Shown: in pieces, positions 22,654-34,244 of the stretch
Layout: each line of letters opens with the position of its first letter
Position numbering within the stretch: position 1 is the stretch's first letter
Assembly (NCBI GenBank): GCA_015680685.1
Contig: MNCI01010105.1
Location: 105,057-169,056, forward strand
Source of the DNA: Gnetum montanum
Lineage: Eukaryota; Streptophyta; Gnetopsida; Gnetales; Gnetaceae
DNA length: 64,000 nucleotides
Direction of reading: 5' to 3'
The notes under the pieces: model-generated
The model's database searches: none
Seen by the model: the letters and a program-made list of their open reading frames with translations, nothing else
Told to the model about the DNA's origin: nothing
Program-made: the position numbers and the translations under genes

Positions 22654-22929
22654 GCCGATCAAGAGGTAAAAGCGGAATGGAGCAAACGGTGCTACCGGGT
22701 AGAGCCCAAGGAATTCGGCTCTCTAACCACGACGAAGAGAGGTGTACTCAAAGATCACGTCTTACCACTTGAACCCAACGGTAAAACCTAGTAAAATCAT
22801 AGCTTTCTCTGCCTGTGCGTGTGCCATTGAGTGCAAAATTCCCAATGAGTCTTCCACAACTGTTGTTCTTGGAGATTGAAAAGAGGTTCGCTAAGAGCGA
22901 ACGTGGAAGACGAGCTTTCCCCTTTCCCT
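22654..22929 (+). repeat. Direct repeat, copy 1 (276 bp)
   Basis: Begins GCCGATCAAGAGGTAAA and ends TTTCCCCTTTCCCT. It matches 23074-23349 at a constant offset of 420 bp at both ends. A shorter repeat around TGTAATCC-GCACGCCCCAATTG occurs at 22982 and 23044 between the copies. No coding family recognised. Confidence 0.75.
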
Positions 22930-23073
22930 ACCTAATCCGAAAATTGTGCAAACGGGTAGGGATAGCACGGTATTCCAATGTTGTAATCCGGCACGCCCCA
23001 ATTGCCTCTTCGCAGGAAATGATAAAAGATAAAACTCCTGCAATGTAATCCAGCATGCCCCAATTGCCTCTTG

Positions 23074-23349
23074 GCCGATCTAGAGGTAAAGGCGGAATAG
23101 ACCAAACGATGCTACGGGGTAGAGTGCAAGGAATTCAACTCTCTGACCATGATGAAGAGGGGTGTACTCAAAGATCACGTCTTACCACTTGAACCCAACA
23201 GTAAGACCTAGTAAAATCACAGCCTTCTTCGCCTGTGCGTGTGCCGTTGAGTGGGAAATTCCCAATGAGTCTTCCATAGTTGTTGTTCTTAGAGATTGAA
23301 AAGAGGTTCGCTAACAGCGAACGTGGAAGACGAGCTTTCCCCTTTCCCT
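23074..23349 (+). repeat. Direct repeat, copy 2 (276 bp), abutting the T2 LTR
   Basis: Second copy of the 22654-22929 unit, with scattered transitions. It ends one base before the T2 LTR start, whereas copy 1 continues into other sequence. Confidence 0.75.
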
Positions 23350-23350
23350 G

Positions 23351-25182
23351 TGAAAACACCACAAAATTTTGGCTAGCACTTTCAGACAGAAAATAGAGCT
23401 AAGTCATGATGATCCCTAGCATGACCAAGCTCCAGAGCATCAAAACAGCATCGAATGGAACATAATTGAAAAGGCAAAAGTTCCTCAGGACCCACAGGTG
23501 ACTACATCAGCATTTGGCATCAGGAATCTCAACTCCTTGAGGTAGGACAACTATTGAGCATCATCATTGGCTCCTCAAGATCAAGTTTTGACCTTGAAAT
23601 GATGCATTTTCATGTGTATATGCTAGGTACACCTTACTATACACTGGCCAGTGTATAGCCCAGCGTACACCACCATGAACGGGGTAAATCAGGCACTTTT
23701 GGGCAAGTTTTCAACCTAGAATCGATCCTTAGGACATGGGCAATAATCCTACAAGGTCACAGGCTTCAAAAACTTCAATTTTGGGATTCCAACAAGCCAT
23801 TTTCACCTATTTACGCTGAGCACACCTTGGTATACGCTGGCCAACGTATAGCTCAACGTAGACCACCAAAACAAGCCCAAAACTACATTAAAATGAAGTC
23901 AAAATCGGCATCTAGACACCCTCGAGGATCAACAGCGCTCATGCATCAAGGGACAAGCACCAGCGTACAGAGTCAAACATCCAACATGGCAGTTCATGAG
24001 GTGTACATTGAGGTTGACGCTGGCCAACGTATAGCCCAGCTTCAACCCCACAAAGTCCTCCAAAACAGCACCAAATCAGGGCAAAATCGGCTCAAATTCG
24101 ACATACAGCACCCTCAGGAAATGAGCCATGCAAATCTACAGTCAAAATTGGCTTTGGCGATCAAAATTTGGTCCAAAATGCATCATGTATGGTCCATACG
24201 CTAGCCAGCGTATGGAGCGTATAGAGCGTATATGCCAGCGTACACATGCTAGATGCCCAATCTCATACGTTGAACGTTGTACATGGATGCCAACACACGC
24301 CAGAGCATTTCAAGACACACTACGGCCAAAAATAGTAGGCCAGAGCATGGATCCAGAAACCAGAGACATCATTCTCGTTGTAACATACAAATTCTTTTCT
24401 AAATTTTAAGTTTTTTGAGCATTCCAAGCCTATACTCTGGGCGTTCATACGCCAGCGTGCACGCTACACACTGTACAGTTGTAACGTATCCTTCACTTGG
24501 TCAACACACCACCTGTCTCCCAATCTGAATTTGTCTCACCTCATGGCCACTCATCTCATTCCAGAGCCGAATCTAACGCCCAAGATCTTATAAAAACCTT
24601 AATTTTTCACTAAATAGGAAGAGGGGGGAGAGAGGGGGTTCGCAATTTTTACAAACAAACACAAAAACTGGAATCTGGGACACTTAGCAAATCTGGGCAT
24701 CAACCTTTGTACGTTGGGCATCAGACTTGGACGCTGCATTTCCCTGCAACCAAAAACCTGTATCTTCCAGCACCCATCATCATCCACCAAGGCTAAACGT
24801 CCACTTTGTGATCAATCCACAACTGCGTTCTCACTGGTGCACACTGTAATCATTTTTCAATACAAAAAAGTTTACATTTTGCCCAAATTTATTGTAGTTT
24901 TCTTTTTTTTTTCAGTTTATGTTTACATTCCCGTTTACGTTATTGTGCCTGTTTACGTTACGATTTACGTTTAATGTGCATCGTTTATGTATAACCCAAC
25001 GCATTGCAAAGTGCGTACGTTGGGGAAGTCCTCGTTTGATCCACGTGTGGACCATTTAAGATACTCTGCCTTCGTCCATTCCAGCTTGTCCTCAAGTAAA
25101 GGTAGGGTCTTCTGTATTTCTTCCAAGGATCTCTCGGTGTTTGTTACATTCCAGCTTTGCACTGACGATTTCGGACGGTACA
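23351..25182 (+). mobile_element. 5' LTR of Tat element T2
   Basis: Starts TGAAAACACCACAAAATTTT and ends TCGGACGGTACA, about 1.83 kb. U3 carries four degenerate units of about 185 bp, each with a dyad: TATACACTGGCCAGTGTATA (perfect, 23638-23657) and imperfect relatives at about 23830, 24011 and 24195. A TATA-like TTATAAAAA lies at 24588-24596, followed by an AG-rich run. Fragments of this LTR recur at 36288-36930 and 40294-40861. Confidence 0.8.
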
Positions 25183-25187
25183 GAAAA

Positions 25188-25204
25188 TGGCGCTAGAAGG
25201 AGGG
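25188..25204 (+). other. Putative primer-binding site (T2)
   Basis: TGGCGCTAGAAGGAGGG begins five bases after the LTR end. Its position and TGG start fit a primer-binding site. Which tRNA it pairs with was not determined. The same site, with TGGCACTAGAAGGA, follows the LTR fragment at 40867. Confidence 0.65.
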
Positions 25205-25743
25205 TCGTTTTCTCCTAGATCTACATCTTGCCATCTTAGATCTACCCTCTGTGACTGCAAATCTACATCCTATGACTGCAAATCTAAGTCCCATTCCACT
25301 AGATCTATGCTCAAACATTGCAGATCTATGGTTTGCTCTCTCAGATCTGCGCCACATCCAGCATTCATATGCTATTCACCTGTATACGCTGCATCTTTAC
25401 TGTTTTGTTTTGGCCAAAATTTCAATTTTTATAGTATACATTATAGTTCACCTCCCCTGTTGGCGTTTACACTTGCATTATATCTTGTTTATCAACTGTA
25501 TACGTTGTGCATAGTTGGTGGACGCTGTGACCCCTGCTCATACGCTGCCACCACTATGTATACACTGAGTGTAGTGTATACGTTGCCTCTTATACGTTGC
25601 CACCTATATGATGTTCCAACACTTAGCAAAATTTTCTCCCATTTACGCTGTATACACTGACAACACTTAGAAAATTCTTTGCTTCCTATCCAACACTTAC
25701 ACAAATTTTTTTAGTTTACGTTGCCATACTTAAAGCACTTAAA
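25205..25743 (+). repeat. Tat leader with 21-bp AGATCT minisatellite
   Basis: Between primer site and gag. At 25207-25355, AGATCT or AAATCT recurs about every 21 bp (for example TTAGATCTACC, GCAGATCTATGG, TCAGATCTGCG). Further on there are TATACGCTG-type words and two AACACTTAGAAAATT-type words. The same 21-bp pattern occurs in the antisense gene's 5' region (35328-35590; 42700-42930). Open frames across it are artefacts of the period, which is a multiple of three. Confidence 0.65.
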
Positions 25744-27480
25744 ATGGACCCTATGAACACCAATACTTCCGCTCTCCCCATCTCTGACTCCAGCGCATCA
25801 GTCTTATACCTTGTGACCACCATCGGACCCATAGTGACTCATGGTGAGGTCAACCCTCAGGGGCCACCTCGTCGGTCACTAAGACTGCAAGGCCATGACC
25901 CCTCATTCACCACTTTGACCCCCGAGCAATACAACTTCATATGTGTCAAGATCCAAGCGAGCTTACCCGTTGATCAAACGAAACTTGATGTGAAAAGATA
26001 GTATGAAGTCATCAACAAGGGAGGTCATGAATTCATCCCTGCCCCCTATGACATCATCCCACTCTCGGAATTTCACCACAAACTCATCGCCCAGCTCCTT
26101 TTGGCAAGGAGCCAACCCCCATCACATCCCATTATAAATCCTCAACTGAAGGATGAGGAGGAGGATTTTGCTGCACAATCCGAACACGGAGGGTCATACC
26201 ACATACCCAGCCCTAATTCCCGATTCAATCCATTGCTCCACCCCTACTTAGGGAAAACCATGCCACTCCACGAAACTACCGCCACCCAGGCCCCTGTTTC
26301 TCAACAGGAAGCCTCAACCTCCACTTCCGCCTTTCTCTCTGCAGGCAACCCGTCTGCCTCCATTCTTCCTCCCATTAGGACATCACCCTCGCTCTCTCAT
26401 ATGCAACCTCCACCATCGCCAACTCAAACCTCCACCGCATCCATATTTGGACATCAAGTAATAGCGATGCCTTCCATTATGCATGCCTCCACGTCAACCC
26501 ATTTTGTCCCAAGAGTGCAGGTCCACACCACTCCTTCACCTCCTCCCGTCCAAACGAAATCGTCCCCTCACAACCAATAGTTGGGCAATGGCCCATTCCA
26601 ATGCCCCAGTTACAGCAGCCTGTTCCATAGCCCATGGTTGGCCAATGGCCCGCCCTCGTCGCTCAACAACTGCAACAACTACAATAACAACAACAACCTA
26701 TACCTTATGGCATGCCATCCATAACAGTACCTACTGTAAATATTCCACAGGTGCAACCCCCAACCACTCAACTCTCTTCCTTCCCACCTATTACAAAACA
26801 ATCTAACGTATACGTTGTACAGCCTAATCAACCTATCGTTTCACTGAGTGCCCAAGACTGGGCCAAAACTAGAAAAATGATGCAAGAACTAACAGATGAG
26901 GTGAAACGTCTCAAGGTCGCTAACAACAAAGAGCTCAAAGTACTAGATTTTTACTTAGATGATCTGATTAGCTCTTCGGTTCCACCCTTGACATTACCCA
27001 AAGCAGTTTCCTTACCCACCCTAACAAAATATAATGGGGAAGGAGACCCCAATGCCCACTTAGTTACATTTAGGTTAGAGTGCTTGTTGCTTTAGGCCTG
27101 GCCACATGCAATCTTGCGAGTGTTTGCCATGTCTCTCACTGGTAGAGCACTAGACTGGTACCGAGCATTGCCTTATAATTCCATATCCTCTTTGGAGGAT
27201 TTATTACATCAGTTCGTTACCAGATTCAAATATAATCTCAAACCCGAAGCAACATTGGACAGTTTAATACAAGTAAAACAAGCACCCCTAGAACCTGTCC
27301 AAAAATTTATTCAAAGATGGAGTGCTGCGTTAAACAAACTTCATGAACCAATCCCTGAAACATACTTACTCACCATCCTAAAGGGAGCCGTAAATGATTT
27401 CGTGAAATCTAAATTGTACTATTTAAACACGCACACTCTAAGCCAAGCTTTCATGCAAATAAAGAACATAAAATAGGCTG
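25744..27480 (+). pseudogene. gag: Tat gag (T2)
   Basis: Capsid protein. The start ATG at 25744 opens MDPMNTNTSALPIS and precedes an N-terminal region not visible in T1. The Pro/Gln-rich arm follows, with one frameshift near 26570 and a TAG at 26000. The capsid core runs from about 26870 to 27470 with YNGEGDPNAHL, LDWYRALPYN and FIQRWSAAL. A TAG near 27095 replaces a Trp kept in T3. Nearly co-linear with T1 and T3. Confidence 0.85.
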
Positions 27481-28960
27481 CACAGAACAGCCATGACCTC
27501 GCCTACTCAACCTTCAAGAATCAACATACTAAAAAAGATAAAGAGAAGGCTAAGGCAACTATAGCAGCAGTAGCAGAAACTCAACATACTAACGTGGGAT
27601 AGCCAGGTAAACCACCTACTGCCCCTGTCAACTACGAAAGAACTGCTCCTGCATACACACCTGAACCATCCTCATCACAAACTGCTACTGTGGGTCCTAC
27701 GTGAACCTTTGAAAGAAAAGACCCCTCTCAATACACACCCCTGCCCATGAAGCCTTCACAACTCTTTGATCAACTCTTAAAGGCTGGGGTGATGAAACAT
27801 AAGCAGATGTCTCCTACGGTGGCCCAAAAACATGACCGATTCTGTGAATTGGTCAAAAATATGAGCTTGGCTACATCAAACAAGCTTCCTGTTCCAAGAG
27901 GCTTTAAGCTAGATCAGTTTTGTGAATACCATCAATGTAACGGACATGGTACCAATTTTTGTTTCGCCCTAAAACAAGATATACAACGCATGATCGATAG
28001 GGGTGAAATAACATTTGATGAATCCAACCCGGTTAAACCACAAAACCAATCTATGGACGTATATAAAGATCCCCTTAACACTAAGGAAGCTCCATATGTA
28101 ATTAACACAATCCACGTAGGAAATGACCAACAAAAACCAAGAAGACCCTTTGTAGTTCATGTTCCTCTTATAGCTTCAACATCATCATCACAACCATCAT
28201 ACCCCACTTACAACCCACCTACACCCCAAAAACTGTTCGTCATCCATGTACCTCTTGTTAACACAACCGCAAGTGTGCAACCACCTTCCCATCCCACTCC
28301 CTATGTGGTCCGGGTGCCACCCACGGTTGCAACCACAGAGGTACAACCTCAAAATCGACCCACTCCCTACGTAGTCTGGGTACCCAAACACCTTGATCTT
28401 CAACCTCCCACCCCACAAACCCAAACTAAATTGACATCGTATGTTGTCAAGGTGCCCAAACATCCTGACACACCACCACCTCCTACCATTCACCAGCAAA
28501 CCAAACCCACTCCATTCGTAGTCCAGGTTCCAAAACAACCTAACGTTCAAAAGCCAACCATTTCTCCACGACCTTCACGAGAACGCCTCGCTGACAAGCT
28601 CACAAGGGAACGCTTGGAGAAAGAACGTCAACGTCTTGAATTGGGACCGCCAAAACCCACTCCCCTCAATGTTGTACCCATGGCTCAAACACTGAATGAG
28701 CCAAGAATGAGTTATAAAGGAAAACCATCAGACATGTCAGATACATTAAAATCAATAGTTGCAGTAGATCCTACGAAGACTACTCCACATGAATTACAAC
28801 TATTGGGTCCCATGGACCAAGTTGCTACTAACAAAACTATACCCAATAGTAAAGACTTGGCCACAGTCCTAACGCAAGTCACACAAGCGCTCAAATAGAA
28901 GAACACATCTCTAAGCTTGTATGACCTCATGATGACTTCTCAAGTACATTGTGAAGCCTT
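27481..28960 (+). pseudogene. gag: Tat gag C-terminal part: zinc knuckle and PxVVxVP repeats (T2)
   Basis: The frame continues from gag through four stops (TAG near 27474, TAG near 27600, TGA near 27702, TAG at 28896) with a 383-codon open stretch at 27747-28898. A zinc-knuckle-like CEYHQCNGHGTNFC lies at 27921-27962 (C-x2-H-x4-GH-x4-C). Then come six imperfect repeats of about 24-30 residues that begin P-F/Y-V-V-x-V-P (28145-28545). A charged Arg/Glu stretch (RERLADKLTRERLEKERQRL, near 28580) may be helical. Confidence 0.8.
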
Positions 28961-29913
28961 GATGCGAATGTTACCATCAATCCTTGTCACTGAAGACTTA
29001 CCAGCAAACAAACCCTCAATCTATGCAGTAATGTCTTCACCTCAAGGGTCACAATCGAAATCATTAGGCTTCCATACAAATGACATCAAAATAGATGAAA
29101 AAACTAGAGAAGTCACCACCGCACCCATGTTTATAACGATACAAGTAAACCAATTTTAAATACATAGGATGCACGTAGATGACGGAGCAGCTACAAACGT
29201 AGTACCTTACCCCGTCATCGAACAGTTAAGGCTAACCAAGCAAATAAAATCGTTTAGTGGGTCACGCATAGCAGTCAAAGGAATGCTCACTTTGAATTTC
29301 ACAACGTTTAGTAGGGGACCAATTCCCCACATCTACAAAGTTTGTGATCATTGATGAGATGCCTAGTTTTAACTTAATACTGGGATGACCTTGGTTGGCC
29401 GAATTAAAAACGGTATCATCCCCCATACATCAAGAGATCCACCTACCTTATGAAGGTGGTAAGATCATCATATACGGGGATGCGGCTACATCCATCATCT
29501 CTTCACACACTGACGCAAACCAAGGCTCAAAAGTTAAATTTAAAGAGCCTGAAAACAACCATATTCTAAATGAGCCTAAACAAAACACAACCATTGAACA
29601 ACCAAAGTAAGAACATGCAACAAATGAAAACCAAAGTGACAACCAACTCATAAACCATGATCCTCCTGAAATAAAAGAAACTTCACTTGACAAGGAAACC
29701 GCCCAAACTGTACATACTTCGTCAAACATAGAAACTTCACAAAGCATAGGAACATCACAACAAACTGACATAGAGCCCATTCCCCTGGATGTCTCCAAGT
29801 CTGAATTACCATTCAATGTAATTAGCGAAGGAGATGCCGAATACAGAATTACACCCATCAGTTCTACCCCTAAAGTTAAAATACAAAAAATCAAAAAATT
29901 ACTAAATAGTTGA
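28961..29913 (+). pseudogene. pro: Tat aspartic protease and C-terminal extension (T2)
   Basis: The active-site segment MHVDDGAATNVV is at about 29170-29205, again with DDG in place of D-T/S-G. A frameshift near 29300 precedes LILG-stop-PWLAEL, where T3 has LILGRPWLAEL. An acidic, Thr/Ser-rich extension of about 170 residues follows (29400-29910), ending KIKKLLNS and a TGA at 29911-29913. T3 is broken within this extension. In Ogre-type elements an intron separates this point from reverse transcriptase; no donor site could be fixed here. Confidence 0.75.
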
Positions 29914-29924
29914 CATTCCCCACA

Positions 29925-30195
29925 CATGTCCGAAATGACGTAAAACTACTACTTGTCCAAAATGACGTTAAACTATCACATGTCTGCAATGACATAAAAC
30001 TAGCCACAGTCAGAAATGGTCAATCAATTGAAAAATTCACTAAAACAGGTCAAACCCCTTTTATTTCCTTGTGGCCCGAAATGGCTTAAAACTATAGCAT
30101 AGACCCAATAGGCCGTTATGACTTTCAACTGACACGCGCAGCTCGAAATAGCCTTAAACTAGTGCATGAGGCCCGAAATGGCCTAAAACTAGAAT
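29925..30195 (+). repeat. TAAACTA motif array 1 (T2)
   Basis: Eight or so units, for example CCGAAATGACGTAAAACTA, CCAAAATGACGTTAAACTA, CTGCAATGACATAAAACTA and CCCGAAATGGCCTAAAACTA. Begins 12 bp after the protease stop. Mirrored at 48140-48415. Confidence 0.8.
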
Positions 30196-33100
30196 GTGTT
30201 GCATTATAAATTCGATTTTCTTTTCATTTACAAATTATAATTTCATTTACTTTTCGTTTACAGTCTTATTCTTGCCAGCACAGTTATGCTTATTTCCAAA
30301 GACTCAAACAAGAAAACAACAAAAAAAAATCTTTTATCTTTACACCTTTGTTTACAATTGTCATTAAAGCTAAAACAAAACTTAAAACTTAAACAACAAA
30401 AAAATGTATAAATGTATAAATTTATAATATTAAATCTTAACAATGTTCATACATCTGCTTTACACAGTCCACAAAATTACAACCCAAAATGATCAAATTT
30501 GTTAACAATAATATGTCAACTTAAACATCGCCAGGAGGGGCTTGATCCCCAAGCTCATCCGCATCATCCTGTCCCACTCCACTAGGGCCACCATCATCAT
30601 ACTCATTGTGACCCTGTAAAAAAACAACTAATCAGTAAACAAATAAAAAGAGAATTAATTAACTAGAAAATAACAAAAGGTTGCAAAACAAATACTCACA
30701 AAAGAAGAAGGCCTTAGACCAAATTCTATACGACGTAGAATTTCTTCTTTAGGTACAGATGACCAATCCATATCTTCAAGGCCTAAGTCAACATTGGCTA
30801 GTACTTTGCTCTTGTCCACCGTTGTCCAGGAAGGACGTTGAAGAGGAAATGTACCTACAGATACCTCCCCGAAAGTAGTAGTAACGGTTCTGTTAAGGGA
30901 TCCCTCCACTTCAGTGCATTCCTTGAATCTGTTATAGGAGGATTGTAGACCTAAACCTTCCACGAACATTTCTAATTAATGTTGCTCAACAAATGCCTCT
31001 TTTAGCCACTTCTTATACTGATATTTGTGGTCTTTTTCATCCTGGCCCCACTTTCGTACCTTACTCGCAAAGGCTTTCCAATCCTGGCATTTTCTGTTTA
31101 ACAAATTAATTTGAGCCTTGCGTTCAGCCAACTCCCAAGTCACCTTTACCTTGTTATTCAATATATTCCAGTATCACGCATAGGTGATCTCGAAGGTGCA
31201 CCAGGTACTATCCCTGACCAGCCTAGCAACCGCAAAATCATAACGAGACTTATAATCATTTCGTTCTTCTGCTAGCTTGGCATTCTCCTTTTTGGCCATT
31301 TGAACTTGCAGCAAGAGCTGTTCAATCGAGTGCCTACAAGTCCAAAGAGATCTAGCGTTTTGTACCACGCACCCTGTGATTGCGTCATAGATCTTCCTTG
31401 GAACTTGTCCGATCTTTGGAGGAAGTTCAAGCAGGCCATCAATATGGGTTGCCTCAAACGGGTCCCATTTAAGCTTCGCCCCTATCAACACAAGAAACAT
31501 GACTTAGCCAATCCAAAATTACAACAAACAAAGAAAACAGAGGAACTCAAAGTATTTAACGTAACTACCTAGCTCAGGATTAACCTCTTGAATACGATTA
31601 ACCACTTCATTCACTATGCCCTTAACAAAATCCATTTTGTTTGGCATCTCGATCCAAGTGTCAGGTTCATCTGGAGACGATGGATCAGCTGTGGTTGTTG
31701 TTTCAATAGGTGATTTTAACATAGGTACTTTCATTCGAACACTAGAGGCTTTCGTGGTTTCAGCACCTAAGTCTTGCAAAAAAAAAAAAATATAAAGTCA
31801 TCAAATAAAAAAAACTAAAAAGAAAAGAATAAACCAAGAAAACATAGAATGAATCAATAAAACATATCAAACATTCCTTGGTCATCCAGCTTCGGTGAAT
31901 CACCAAGATGTAAACTCCCCTCAAAAAAGCTACCCATATTCTCATTCTCACCATCCTGATCACTAGTGAGGTCCTTGTCCATACGCTCTTCCATACGTTC
32001 CTCTGCGGAGATGCGAATCTCCTCAATTTTGTCAACAACAGCTTCTTCCTCACCTTGATCAGTGGGGATCTCCTCTTCCTCCATAATCGGAGCTAATTCT
32101 TCCCTTCTTCTTTCACGAGTTGCTTCAGATAATATTTATAAGTTCACAATTAATATAACATTAATAAACACAAAAGTAAAACAAAAAAAAATATAATAAT
32201 AAATCATAAAACACTTACCACGTTCGGAGAACTTGAACCTTATATGCTTTATCTGCAGTGGATTAACCTCTGGTGCAGGTTCCCTTGGGCGCTTAGGTCT
32301 TTGAACTTTAGATTTCACCATCCTGATTGTTTCCTTAATGACTCAATCACCTCTCTTAGCATAGTGAGGCACACTAGTTGATTCCAACCCTACACTATCA
32401 CATGCATGGTGGGAAGCACTAGCTATATCTTCGGTTGTAACGAAGGCTGATTCCTCTACACACTCGGAAGCATCTTGAGACCGTGTGACATAGAATAAGT
32501 GTTGTATCCATGGGCGAGACAACTAGGCACGATCCCTTAACATATGCTCATTACCTACGCGGACTACTAGAAACTCGGCTAGTCTACAAAAGTAACCCGC
32601 AAAGAATGCAAATGTTAAATGGAATTGTGCATCCACATTTACACGTAATCTAACAATCTCCCTATGGAAATCAAAAAGCAAGAACTGTGCCCAGTTGAAA
32701 CGCATCCTAGTCTCTAAAACTAAACACATAATACGTACAGGTTCTACTCCAAAAGTTCTTACTTGGGAGAGAGATTTAGGGAATGCACGTGCTCTAAACA
32801 ATGGGTACAATTCATTAACTTCTGACACTTTGGTGTTACCTTGCATGGGGAAGCCCTTAGAACCTTTCCTTATACCTAGCCATTCCTCTAATTCCTTAAT
32901 TATACGGCTCTCTTTAGTTGCTTTGTTTATAGTAATTTTAGCACCATCTACTGGCACACCAAAGAGATCTGAGAAGAACTCTGCGGTCAGATGAAAAACA
33001 ACTTTTACCATCGAACTCATGTGTTAAAATTGGTAACCACATCATTGAATGAATCAACGATGGAAACCATCTCGATCACGGGAATGTTGGGAGTCAAAGC

Positions 33101-33705
33101 GGTAAAAAGATTCATTAGACCTGCATCAATTAGACAAGTGATGACATGGTTAGATACCTTATCATGCAACCATCTTTGAGCATTCTCTATCTCCCCAAAC
33201 TTCATGTGTAAAGTACCCTCGTTGTGGCCAGTTATGATGACAGCTCCATCAGGGGTAACATCCACTGTGAAAAGAGGTTAAACGAAATGATCAACAACAT
33301 GTTCAACAATGGGGAAGTAAAGACAAACATAAGGTATCAAAACATCATCACTTACCACTACTAAATGGATCAGGCATGTTTGGAGCTATACCAACATCTT
33401 CAGGAAATACTGAACCATTACGAGACCGATCTGCATGTAGCCATCCCCGAGCCTCACATCGCTCAAAGGCCCTAGAGAATTGATGATGGTAATGGACGAT
33501 AGCACCCTTGGTTTGAGCTAATACGGCACGACGAAGAGTGGGGTCCACCATAAAAGCCTCCAAGGCAGTACGTGTCAAGATAAGTCCATCATCATTTTCG
33601 CGTTCTCCATTCACATCGGATCGGGGCCTGCGAGAAAACAATCATCCTACATAAACAACAAAATAGCATTAAACCAAGAAACGAGGATAAATCAAACAGG
33701 CTCAC

Positions 33706-34155
33706 CATGTCCACTCGATACATTGTTCCAAGTGCATTTTGGAACAATGTGTGCGCGTGGAAAGCTAGAAAGAGAGTGCTATTTATGTTATAATGGCTGC
33801 ATGAGGGTAAGTCCCACACACGGGTTAAGGGACGAGTAGATCGAATCCCTTCAGCGGGACCATTCCCAACCTTGAACAGTCCCTCGTCTATATCACCATG
33901 AAAACTAGTATCTCATTGGATGAGCCAGGTAATATGGTCTCAATAACACTTCGTGCTAACTGTTCACTTAAATAAGACCATATCACAACATTGAAGTATT
34001 GCAGGATAAAGGCTAAGAACTCGCTAGCACTTGAATGGAACCATAACGCTTCTGACATGATCATCATGTCATGTGGAGGAACATCAGGTTGCACAGCACC
34101 AAACCATGTGAGCTCTCCCATAAGCTCTATAACCAACAAGAAGGGTTTAAGTCCC
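33706..34155 (-). other. FCP1/NIF-like HAD domain, catalytically dead (antisense gene E2)
   Basis: Family features recalled for plant FCP1-homology proteins are matched in order and spacing. A hydrophobic strand (KPFLLVIELMGEL) sits where relatives have the catalytic DLNG-type loop. Then come EFLAFILQYFNVVIWS, RPLTRVWD, and YNINSTLFLAF-HAH-TLFQN, where relatives have YN-x-x-N-T-L-L-L-D-D-S-P. Both acidic catalytic positions are replaced here and in the T3 copy (44183-44633), so the loss predates their separation. A binding or pseudo-enzyme role is inference. Confidence 0.6.
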
Positions 34156-34244
34156 CTGCGCATAACCAAAAATCCGTGGTAAGTACATAAACATAAACAA
34201 ATAAAAAAAAAGACAAACATCAAAACACATAAAACATACAGCCC

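Noticed and set aside
22815-23048. 77-codon basic frame that looked like possible mitochondrial DNA
   Set aside because: I could not name any organelle gene; the frame lies in a decayed duplicated segment.
25187-25660. 157-codon Cys/Ser-rich frame before gag
   Set aside because: Starts inside the primer-binding site and is explained by the 21-bp repeat; the leader is not expected to code.
29395-29610. Considered as an RNase H or reverse-transcriptase start after protease in T2
   Set aside because: No catalytic words; it aligns only with the protease C-terminal extension of T3.
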